From assembly GCA_033239005.1 (NCBI GenBank), contig BSQZ01000010.1, positions 12,105,001 to 12,169,000 of the forward strand: a stretch of 64,000 bases of DNA, read 5' to 3'. The notes beneath the pieces were generated by a model, which was not told where the DNA came from, searched no databases, and worked only from the letters and a program-made list of their open reading frames with translations. The stretch's first letter is position 1. Every line of letters begins with the position of its first letter. The DNA is from Lamellibrachia satsuma (taxonomy: Eukaryota; Annelida; Polychaeta; Sabellida; Siboglinidae). Of this stretch, positions 55,901-64,000 are shown in pieces. Both the position numbers and the translations under genes were made by a program.

Positions 55901-58828
55901 AAGGGGTGAGGGTGGTTCATGTACTGCTGCACCGCCCTGGCTGTTATCCATTTCCCTTTCACCCTGTTAGCAACCTTCTCCCATCATGTGTCTTCCTCCC
56001 CTGCCTTTCTTACATTCCTCTATGCAATCTTCCTATTTTAATTGCGGTCTTCTTCCTCTTTTCCTGCGGCCTAGCCATTTCAGTGCTGCTCATTTTGTTA
56101 GTTGGCTTTCCTCCATCTGCATCTGCAAAGTTTAGATTGCCATCCAAACCAAACAACTCCAAATAGCAAGTGGACAACAAGAAAGTCATTGGGCCATCAA
56201 GAGTCCTACCATTATATATGTGTGTAACCCGCCCTTGGCGCAGCGAATTCAGTTTAAACTGTTGACCTTGATGCACGGCGCCGTGCATGCAAACACTCCA
56301 CGTTACCTTGCTGACTGTATATCTCCCTATGTTCCCTGTCGCAGTCTTCGTTCAGCTGACCAATCTCTCATTGTTGTTCCTAGGGTAAACCTGGAACGGC
56401 TTGGCCGACGAGCTTTCTCGTGTGCAGGTCCCACCCTCTGGAACTCTCTTCCAATAGGGCTAAGAACGCAACGTGATTCTAAACATTTTAAGAGGGACTT
56501 GAAAACCTCTTTAATCAAGCTTTTTCATAATTTTTTTGTGTGTATTTACATGTATATGTATGGATGTATATGTATATATGTATATGTATATGTATGTGTA
56601 TGTATGTATATGTATGTATGTGCATGATATATTCACTAATGTAATATATTTAATTAATTAATTTATTTATTTATTTAATTTATTGTAAACACCCCTGATT
56701 CTATTTTTAGAGATATGCGGTGTCTAAATAAATTTGATTTGATTTGATTTGATTTTGATATATTTGTCCACTTTGTTTTTAAGCATATTCATGTTGCTAG
56801 CATTTACACAATCAGTAGATATTTTGTTCCATTCATTTATCATACTCGGTGAGAATGAATGCTATCTAATATCCAATCTACACCATTCCGTCACTAATGT
56901 TACTTTGTGTTATCTAGTTCTATCTATCTATCTTGAGAATAAACTACTTCTATCAATACTGTTTTGACAGTTGTGTTATGACACATTCAAAATACCAGTA
57001 TTTAATTATTTAGATGAAGGACTGTGTATATTTTCAGTGGGTGAAACATCAGGCCGACTGTTGGATTTGGTGCATTCTGATTTCAATGGTAAGAGTATTT
57101 AGTTGTAATATGTCCTACATTCTGTCCTACGTTCACATTGTGATATGGTAAAAAAAATAAGCCAGTTAAAAATGTAGCTGTGATTCAAACTCAAACATGG
57201 TGTGGGATGAACAAACAAAAGAATGTAGAATCAATTTATTTCATACATGTTAAAAGTAACTTAGCAATTGCAAATAAGATCATCTAAGGCTGTTATGTAG
57301 ATCTCATATTGAGAATGGGAAATGGCTAATAATTAATGATAATATGTTGTGTTTGAGTAGTAGTTAAATCTGACAGCCATTCAACGTGACAATTTTAATT
57401 GTTGATCTTGTCACAAATTTTTTTGCAATCCATAATTTTGACCAGCAGACAAATGTTGAATGAGAATATTTTACACAATCACGTGATCTAACATGGTTGG
57501 TTTCAGTATTGTTAGATACGTCTGAAGAGAAAACAGCAGGACGTGAGGCTGGAACATCACCACCCAGCGATAAAACACTCCTGTCACTTGAGCCTAGTCC
57601 TATAAAGACAGGAGTTCCGAGTCTTGGGCCTGAAGAACAGTGGTTAAATGGGGAGGTAGGTTGTCTTGTAACGGTTCTGGAAGATACACCTCTTGTTTCA
57701 TGCCACTGGTTGATTTTGCTGTTATCATACCATCTCCCTTACTTGGTGTCCAGTAACATTCCAAAATGAACGTTGTCTTTGCTAAACACATTTTCAACAG
57801 TATAACGTGTATGACTTACGACACGAATATTTAGTTTAGCCAGTCACATTCAAGAAATACGTCTTCTGTTGTGCAGGATTTCAGCTTGAGCAGTTTCCTG
57901 TGCGAGTCTCCGCTGAAGAGAATGCGGCCTGGTGGCCCAGTCAGTAGCAACATCTCGCAGTTGTCCTGCTGTGAGAACTCGAGAGACTCCGTTATTAGCA
58001 AGCTCGATGTAAGCTATTTCAAAGTCACTTCTGTATTTAGCCAAAGCGACAGAATTTATGTCGTGTTCATGAGTATAGCATTTTTATTATGACCATGGGA
58101 TCTTGAGCTCTGGTAGCAGTAGAACCATTCAAAAGTTGTGACATGTGTGGCACCGTTAGGACCCAAATAAAATGGCAGTAAAATGGTAATTATTAATTAG
58201 CATACACTCAAATGGTACACACACTGGACAAGTATGTATCAGCGTACAAGTTCTTACCAGACTCCGTGAAATTCATATCAAATTAAGTTTAGCTACCTTT
58301 CAGAGTCACATATGTTTGCTTGACGTAATTTTCAAGATTTGGGTTCTTTCATCAGCACCATTTCGAAGTGTCATTTGAACATGTTGGTAGTTGTCACGTG
58401 ACAGCAGTTCCAGGAAAATCGTGGGAAGGTTGTAACCCTGTCTCTGTTGCTAGCTGGGTGCTTCTCCCGTATTTCATCGAAAACTCCGTTGAGCAGACAG
58501 TTGTGACTCTGAAAGGTAGCTAAGCTTTCTTTAAGACAAGTAATAGGTGTGTAGTTTTTCAATTATAAATAGTGCACACCACGAGAAATTCATAAGGCAG
58601 AATCTTGTTGGTTTCCACTGTTTCCCGTCTGATGTACGAATGAACAAGGCTGCCCTGTTGTAGGTGGACAGTACCCTACAGTGCATGATGAACGAGAGTA
58701 GTTTGGACTACGCCTCAAAGTTTGCTGATTTAGCTGCACAGATCGCTGCCCAAGATTCCCAGATGTTACAGAGTGATGCGCATACTAGCAGCGAGGACAC
58801 TAACTGTCTCTCCAGCCAAAATCTGTAG
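43932..58828 (+). CDS. CRAMP1: Cramped chromatin regulator homologue (SANT-domain protein)
   Basis: Twenty-one exons give 1040 residues in unbroken phase: 43932-43984, 44441-44703, 45136-45242, 45755-45908, 46136-46207, 46509-46557, 47862-47897, 48402-48451, 49188-49390, 49522-49672, 50686-51224, 51804-52010, 52986-53102, 53492-53780, 54507-54575, 55024-55100, 55620-55809, 57038-57088, 57507-57655, 57877-58008, 58664-58828. A SANT/Myb-like domain lies at about 123-190 (HWELWSAEDKDTFFEAL to HFYYRNWHKISKYL). Family blocks follow: ELYGLINYGHLRKRIG, TPLCRALKKL, NNAAWARVQAVSQNPRLR, LYLMMGDPQKMVLQYEW (502-518), RRPLVVQRTLLPK (686-698) and the terminal VDSTLQCMMNESSLDYASKF. Drosophila cramped behaves as a Polycomb-group-like gene, and mammalian CRAMP1 has been linked to linker-histone gene expression. 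The human protein is about 1270 residues. The exon 16 donor (AAG|GTTGGT) is weak. Confidence 0.93.
46971..47796. mobile_element. Possible TIR element in CRAMP1 intron 6
   Basis: The left end CCAGGGTTTTGTTA and the right end (reverse complement CCAGGGTTTTTCTTA) form a short imperfect TIR. TCAGA adjoins both ends (46965-46969; 47797-47801 overlaps the terminus). A 26-bp direct duplication (AATAATTCATCA-GTTAGTC) precedes it. The interior is non-coding. Confidence 0.35.
47996..48078. repeat. 21-bp tandem repeat in CRAMP1 intron 7
   Basis: GTACTTCTGATAATAATCAA repeated about three to four times. Confidence 0.85.
48575..48826. repeat. 42-bp minisatellite in CRAMP1 intron 8, about 6 copies
   Basis: The unit is TCTATGCCACCCAATGGTAT, TAAGTCTGATAGTTTTTATT, AC. 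The first copy lacks the CCACCCAATG part, and GCCTGCCAATGG alternates with GCCACCCAATGG. Confidence 0.92.
49036..49120 (+). repeat. Dispersed repeat family B copy in CRAMP1 intron 8
   Basis: Shares GTGGTTAATTAAAA, GTCAAGACGTTAGAATAGA and the CTAACATAATGTTACTATAA block with the other family B copies. Confidence 0.6.
49737..50310 (+). mobile_element. Insertion flanked by 56-bp exact direct repeats in CRAMP1 intron 10
   Basis: 49737-49792 and 50178-50233 are identical over 56 bp (start AAAATAAAATCTATTTAGTG). The 385 bp between them carry a hairpin (49901-49912 with 49972-49983, AAATGTGGGCTC). The right copy continues into family A sequence (GAAATCATCGGAGAAAC, GACCGGATCC). So a family A copy was either split by an insertion or partly duplicated. 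Confidence 0.7.
51450..51520 (-). repeat. Dispersed repeat family A copy (minus) in CRAMP1 intron 11
   Basis: The minus strand reads CCTAGTATCCA, GTGATTTGTG, TAGTTTTGGTGAAATCATCG and GAAAAAC, the same order as the other copies. Confidence 0.55.
52238..52322. repeat. 27-bp tandem repeat in CRAMP1 intron 12, 3 copies
   Basis: CAATTTCATATGGTAAATAA repeats with TATACAA, CTACAA and TACTATAG linkers. Confidence 0.85.
54365..54470 (+). repeat. Dispersed repeat family B copy in CRAMP1 intron 14
   Basis: GTGGTTTATTAAAACACATT, GGGCAGTCACGATGTTGGAA, TAGATGTAGTTT, the ACATAATTTTACGATAAAAT block and CAGACCTTAGAC align with the copies at 41.7 and 49.0 kb. Confidence 0.6.
54596..54654. repeat. 12-bp tandem repeat in CRAMP1 intron 15
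   Basis: CATAAATCTTAC repeated about five times, roughly 20 bp from the exon 15 donor. Confidence 0.9.
54732..54858. mobile_element. Pogo/Tigger-like MITE in CRAMP1 intron 15
   Basis: The left end CAGCGGGAACAACCTCTTAA and the right end (reverse complement CAATGGACTCTCACTATATG) share the CA-G-GGAAC-CTCT pattern of pogo/Tigger TIRs. TA flanks both sides. It is about 127 bp and non-coding. Confidence 0.45.
56190..56748 (+). mobile_element. LINE 3' end (CR1/L2-type) in CRAMP1 intron 17
   Basis: The plus strand encodes the C-terminus of an ORF2: QRIQFKLLTLMHGAVHANTP, RYLADCISPYVPCRSLRSAD, QSLIVVPRVNLERLGRRAFS, GPTLWNSLPIGLR, HFKRDLKTSLIK. This RSLRSA-RAFS-WNSLP pattern is typical of CR1/L2/Rex-type elements. 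A 3' UTR of about 180 bp ends in a (GATTT)n tail at 56723-56748, the usual microsatellite-like end of such LINEs. It lies in the sense orientation of CRAMP1. Confidence 0.85.
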
Positions 58829-59985
58829 CATTGATGACAGATTTTGTAGAGATAGTGTAACTCAAACTTGCTACCTAGTCATACAAGTAGCAACAATATC
58901 GACTTTTCACCCAGAATGTGTAGCATCAATTGCTGTATTAAAGCATCTGTGTATATACTAGTGCTACCTCGTCACAGGAGTAGCAATAATATCGACTGTG
59001 TTTTCACCCTAAATCAGTTGCCATTTTAGAACAACTGTGAGTAGATGTACTACTGAGGTAGTGTTACATAGTTATATTGGCAGCAGTTACATGTTTCTAA
59101 CCCAAATCTGTAGCCTCAATGCTATATTTAAAGTCGCCTTGAAGCAAACTGGTGATACCTGGTCGCACTATTAGCAACAAAAATAACTAAACATTTTCAG
59201 CTATAAGTTTTTCGCTTCCAACATATCTCAACACGTAACGTATAGCCTATAAGTTTATCTCATCTCGTTCGTAGCCGTAATGCAGTTTCAGCTATAAGTT
59301 TGAATCAGTGAAATTGACCCTTAAGCCGTCGTGTATTTCCTGGCCTTCAATGGCTTCATTGATTTTTAACCAGTGGGGCTATCGACACGTTCCTAAAACG
59401 TATAATTATAGTAAAATTACTAATGTTTTCCCTGTATTGGTAAGTTATAGTTCACAGATACGTAGATTACTTCTCATAAAACTAAGAAGTATGTATTCTT
59501 TGAAATAGCGTCTACAAACTGATAGTAGTGTATTCGCTAATAGAGGCCATGTTATCCGTATTTACATATGCTTATCTCGGAGCGAAACTTATCGTGAACA
59601 TGTGACCGGCAAATTCAGCTGACGTCAGTACCGATAAGTTATCGGACTAACGATACGCAGAGCGAAAAACTTGTAGCTGAAACTATCTACTGGCTTTGCA
59701 ACGAAAACGTGTAGGTGTGATTAGAAACTGTCTTTTTAGACAAACTCTTGTAGACTCGATGTCAGATTTAGAGCCAATTTAAAATGAATCGGTGCCAGCT
59801 AGTCATGTCTTTGGTGCCACGTTGATGATCTACTAGTTGTGACTTGCATTTGTGGTGATATGTCGACTTTAGTGATTAATTAATTGATTAATGCCTGAAT
59901 GTTTTACTCGAGGAAGTTAGGGAATTTTTTACTACCGCAATTGATTTTTGCCAGTGAGAAAAATAGTAAATACATTACAAAGTTG
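58829..59985 (+). other. CRAMP1 3' UTR and flank, no gene
   Basis: Approximate internal repeats (TAGCATTGATG..., CTACCTAGTC, GTAGCAACAATATCGACT) recur at about 58826, 58900, 58985 and 59110, suggesting decayed local duplication. No exon is supported. Confidence 0.45.
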
Positions 59986-59997
59986 TGTTGCGGAGTT

Positions 59998-61513
59998 TCA
60001 CTCTTTCCGAGTTTGATGGTCCTGTAGACAGTTTGATGGTACTATAGACAGTTTGATGGTCCTGTAGACAGTTCGATGGTACTGTAGACAGTTCGATGGT
60101 ACTGTAGACAGTTTGATGGTCCTGTAGACAGTTCGATGGTACTGTAGACAGTTCGATGGTACTGTAGACAGTTTGATGGTACTGTAGAAAGTTTGATGGT
60201 CCTGTAGACAGTTCGATGGTCCTGTAGACAGTTCGATGGTACTGTAGACAGTTCGATGGTACTGTAGACAGTTCGATGGTACTGTAGACAGTTCGATGGT
60301 ATTGTAGACAGTTTGATGGTCCTGTAGACAGTTTGATGGTCCTGTAGACAGTTCGATGGTCCTGTAGACAGTTCGATGGTACTGTAGACAGTTCGATGGT
60401 ACTGTAGACAGTTCGATGGTACTGTAGACAGTTTGATGGTCCTGTAGACAGTTTGATGGTACTGTAGACAGTTTGATGGTCCTGTAGACAGTTCGATGGT
60501 CCTGTAGACAGTTCGATGGTACTGTAGACAGTTCGATGGTCCTGTAGACAGTTCGATGGTCCTGTAGACAGTTCCATGGTCCTGTAGACAGTTCGATGGT
60601 ACTGTAGACAGTTCGATGGTACTGTAGACAGTTCGATGGTATTGTAGACAGTTTGATGGTCCTGTAGACAGTTCGATGGTCCTGTAGACAGTTCGATGGT
60701 ACTGTAGACAGTTCGATGGTACTGTAGACAGTTTGATGGTCCTGTAGACAGTTCGATGGTACTGTAGACAGTTCGATGGTCCTGTAGACAGTTCGATGGT
60801 ACTGTAGACAGTTCGATGGTCCTGTAGACAGTTTGATGGTCCTGTAGACAGTTCGATGGTCCTGTAGACAGTTCGATGGTACTGTAGACAGTTCGATGGT
60901 ACTGTAGACAGTTCGATGGTACTGTAGACAGTTTGATGGTCCTGTAGACAGTTTGATGGTACTGTAGACAGTTTGATGGTCCTGTAGACAGTTTGATGGT
61001 CCTGTAGACAGTTCGATGGTACTGTAGACAGTTCGATGGTCCTGTAGACAGTTCGATGGTCCTGTAGACAGTTCGATGGTCCTGTAGACAGTTCGATGGT
61101 ACTGTAGACAGTTCGATGGTACTGTAGACAGTTCGATGGTATTGTAGACAGTTTGATGGTCCTGTAGACAGTTCGATGGTCCTGTAGACAGTTCGATGGT
61201 ACTGTAGACAGTTCGATGGTACTGTAGACAGTTTGATGGTCCTGTAGACAGTTCGATGGTACTGTAGACAGTTCGATGGTCCTGTAGACAGTTCGATGGT
61301 ACTGTAGACAGTTCGATGGTCCTGTAGACAGTTCGATGGTCCTGTAGACAGTTTGATGGTACTGTAGACAGTTCGATGGTCCCGTAGACAGTTCGATGGT
61401 CCCGTAGACAGTTTGATGGTCCTTTAGACAGTTTGATGGTACTGTAGACAGTTTGATGGTCCTTTAGACAGTTTGATGGTACTGTAGACAGTTTGATGGT
61501 CCTGTTGACAGTT
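59998..61513. repeat. 20-bp minisatellite, about 75 copies
   Basis: The unit is CCTGTAGACAGTTCGATGGT with two main binary variants (C/A at unit position 1, C/T in GTTYGATGG) and rare ATTG units at 60301, 60641 and 61141. Variant order around 60641 and 61141 is nearly the same for many units, a 500-bp higher-order duplication. The minus-strand open frames are repeat shadows. Confidence 0.95.
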
Positions 61514-61582
61514 AAGTGGAGGGTTCGACTATAATAATTATGGCAGTGGGGACCTTTATTGCAGTAGCGTAGGTGCCAACTG

Positions 61583-62303
61583 TTAAGGCCAGTTTACACG
61601 AGCGATTAATTTCCAAATAGAGGCTACCGGTGCATAGTATAACGTTAACATAAAGGTGAAATCGCGTGAGATTTTCGACGGATGTACAACATGTTGGAAC
61701 GATGACGTTTGCCAACGCATGGTCAATCGCGTTCGAATTTATTCAAACGTCAGATCAGCCGATTTTTGCGTTCCGATGCTAGCATTGTGTTTTTCTGTTC
61801 ACTGTCGGTAAGTGTCATTGTGGGTACGATGCATTCTTTGCCGAAACTAATTCTTTCCGACTCTATAATTTGAAGTACAAATTGTACTTCCGTTGCTAAT
61901 TGATCCCGCGATGCACTGTGTGTATACATGCCCGCCGTCTAATGATAAAAAAACATAACATTCCCGGTAACGACTATTAGCGGACCGCGGTGTAAAAATC
62001 TGTCATGCAAACACACTCGCGAGACCGACCAATAAGTCAACGTATGACTACGATTGTGTCAATGGAATTGGGGCTGGTTTCAGTTTGATTGACAGTCGAC
62101 AGTGTATTTGAAGCAGTGTCCAACCAGCCATCGTGCACCCGTCATGACCTTTCAGCAAAGCTCAGATCGGGAGTGGCGTGAGTCAAGATGTAGGTCGCAG
62201 TGTCTAAAAACGCCTAAACGTGCACATAATGTAGGTGCACATTGTCATTTGACACGTTGTCCGACCATTTTGGACATAAATCGTTCGTGTAAACTGGTCT
62301 TAA
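61583..62303. mobile_element. Non-autonomous DNA transposon with TTAA ends
   Basis: The left end TTAAGGCCAGTTTACACGAG and the right end (reverse complement TTAAGACCAGTTTACACGAA) match 18 of 20 and continue into CGAT. TTAA at both ends is compatible with a piggyBac-type target site, but being palindromic it could instead be part of the TIR. The 721 bp have no transposase ORF. Confidence 0.75.
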
Positions 62304-62349
62304 CAGATTTCTCATAAATGTTGCGGATTTTTAAAAACTTGTCGACGTC

Positions 62350-62679
62350 ATGGGCGCAGGAGTCATTACTTACGGTTTTGAGAATTTTGAACAGTGCGTC
62401 ATTGCTCTTATACGAAGAGGAAGTATATCATATTTCAAAAATATATTCAACACAGATGAACCATTTAAGCAGCGATGGCGTGAACATTCAATCATGTCAC
62501 GTGGGTTGCGATTGTCTAATAATAATTTAAAAATTCCTGCATGCAAACCACCACACTCCCAAAAGTGGTGCCACTCAACGAAACGGACAGTTGCGGAGTG
62601 GTATAAAGGATTGGTTGGCACGGACAACGCCATTGTTGTTTACGACTTATTACGTCATTGTAATTCTGCGCTCGAATAA
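62350..62679 (+). CDS. Unrecognised ORF of up to 109 codons
   Basis: An ATG at 62350 opens MGAGVITYGFENFEQCVIAL and ends at a stop at 62677-62679 after LLRHCNSALE. Composition is ordinary, not low complexity. No family, splice partner or promoter is recognised. It could be a fragment of a transposon protein or chance. Confidence 0.15.
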   Translation: MGAGVITYGFENFEQCVIALIRRGSISYFKNIFNTDEPFKQRWREHSIMSRGLRLSNNNLKIPACKPPHSQKWCHSTKRTVAEWYKGLVGTDNAIVVYDLLRHCNSALE

Positions 62680-63040
62680 CGTAACACAGTGTCGTGCAAA
62701 AACGAACGTTGTTGTGTTTTTAAACACATGTTCAATACAGAAACTATCCACAATTGTATGCAACCAAAACACATTTCCTGAAAACAATTAGGAGTTCACT
62801 AAATACAGTGAAATAAAGATGCGCAGAATATGCACATCAAATGTAAGTTAAGGCAGTGGTGAAATGGTGAGTGGCGCCACTGGTGGGGAGTTTGACACAT
62901 CACGTTATCGCTGCTACTAATCGCTTCATATAAACACGACTTTATTCACGAGAAACGACACCAACATGACAGCAAGTAGCCACTGCGCTATGTCTGCCCG
63001 ACCGATCCATCCATGCAATTGTCCTTGGCCGCATTCTCGT
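62680..63040. other. Intergenic, no feature recognised
   Basis: Mixed-composition DNA before the LINE fragment. Confidence 0.5.
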
Positions 63041-64000
63041 CATTATTTCCATTAAGAAGGGATCGAGGAAGAAGCCAGAAAATTACAGACCAGTGAGTTT
63101 AACGTCAGTTGTATGTAAATTACTCGAAACATTAATTAGAGACCACATGGTGGAATTCCTCGTAAAACATAAATTAATAAATACATCTCAACATGGATTC
63201 CTAAAAGCAAGGTCATGTCTAACCAATCTCTTATGTTTTTTAGAAGAAATTACAAAGTGGGTAGATGACGGGTCACCAGTGGATGTTGTCTACTTAGATT
63301 TTCAGAAAGCTTTCGATAAAGTGCAACATCAAAGATTGTTACTTAAACTAAAAGCCCAGGGTATAGGCAATGATGTAATCAACTGGATAGAAAAGTGGCT
63401 TACACACAGAGAGTAATAGTAGATGGTGAGATTTCAAACTGGAAATCTGTTTTGAGTGGGGTACCACAGGGATCAGTATTAGGCCCTATACTGTTTTTAA
63501 TATATATATAAATGATTTGGAGGATGACATATCTAGCAAAGTACTCAAATTTGCAGATGACACAAAAATATTCAGAAATGTTACTAATGATACAGATAAC
63601 CAAAGTTTACAGGATGATCTGGAAAAATTAGTTAAATGGTCAGAAAAATGGCAAATGTTATTCAATTTTGGGAAGTGTAAATGTATACACATAGGACATG
63701 GAAATGTGGACGAGGAATATAAAATGGGGGATGCTGTACTAGGTAGAACCACACAAGAAAAGGATTTAGGAGTAACATTTAATGCTGACATGAAAGTTTC
63801 ACAGCAATGTGGGATTGCTGCTTCGAAAGGAAATCAAATTCTAGGGCTAATTAGGAGAACTATCACGTATAAGGAGAAACATCTAATTGTACCCCTGTAC
63901 AAAGCAATAGTTAGACCACATTTGGAATATTGTATTCAAGCATAAAGGCCATATCGTAAAAAAGACATAGATAAGCTAGAAAGAATACAACGAAGAGCAA
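63041..64000 (+). mobile_element. Degenerate LINE reverse transcriptase (Jockey/CR1-like), running off the window
   Basis: The translation starts inside RT at KKGSRKKPENYRPVSLTSVV and shows motif A (VVYLDFQKAFDKVQHQRLL), motif B (SGVPQGSVLGPILFLIYI) and the catalytic motif C (FADDTKI). It then shows WSEKWQM, GKCKCIHIG, KDLGVTFNADMK and KAIVRPHLEYC. It is broken by a frameshift near 63412, by a TA-repeat expansion at 63499-63510 and by a TAA stop at 63943 where the family has Trp. The endonuclease part is absent, so the copy is 5'-truncated. The following frame (RPYRKKDIDKLERIQRRA) continues to the end. Confidence 0.9.

Noticed and set aside
59975..60577. 200-codon minus-strand ORF (STVPSNCLQDH repeats)
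   Set aside because: Shadow of the 20-bp minisatellite with no unique coding flank.

Overview
The window is nuclear DNA of an animal, AT-rich and microsatellite-rich. Protein-coding genes are cut into short exons with GT-AG introns. LINE, MITE-like and SINE-like remnants are frequent, and poly(A) signals replace bacterial-type punctuation. The gene content (CRAMP1, PAGR1, NDUFC2 and CCDC169 homologues), intron sizes of about 0.3 to 3 kb, long (TA)n tracts and CR1/Jockey-type LINEs fit a marine invertebrate bilaterian. A mollusc or other lophotrochozoan is my guess, with low confidence; the phylum cannot be fixed from these genes by eye.

Layout. 1-18 kb is gene-poor: long minisatellites (35, 54, 26, 28 and 30 bp units), (TA)n, (CT)n and (GGGA)n tracts, four GC-richer islands that could be regulatory, one 5'-truncated LINE (12.2-13.9 kb, minus) and one pogo-like MITE. 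18.2-22.3 kb (minus) is a six-exon gene for a 213-residue four-pass membrane protein I do not recognise. It is divergent from CCDC169 (22.76-27.43 kb, plus, seven exons, 221 residues) across a 463-bp shared promoter. 29.25-32.67 kb (minus) is NDUFC2, a small mitochondrial complex I subunit, whose last exons I joined by splice sites and homology. 35.05-36.71 kb is a three-copy tandem repeat of about 565 bp. 37.50-39.42 kb (plus) is PAGR1 (four exons, 160 residues). 43.93-58.83 kb (plus) is a complete CRAMP1/cramped homologue (21 exons, 1040 residues). 59.99-61.51 kb is a 20-bp minisatellite of about 75 units. The end holds a TIR element (61.58-62.30 kb), an unrecognised ORF and a broken LINE reverse transcriptase running off the window.

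The five genes do not form a pathway. PAGR1 (partner of the KMT2C/D H3K4 methyltransferase complexes) and CRAMP1 (SANT-domain chromatin regulator) are adjacent on the same strand and both nuclear; whether this linkage is meaningful is untested. The exon models rest on consensus splice sites, continuous phase across every junction and match to remembered family sequence. No search was run. I found no clear evidence of a wholly new molecular system. The most unusual items are the unknown tetraspan gene, the near-perfect inverted repeat inside its intron, the higher-order structured minisatellites, a VNTR that seems to have grown from a SINE A-box, and several non-autonomous transposons with readable termini.
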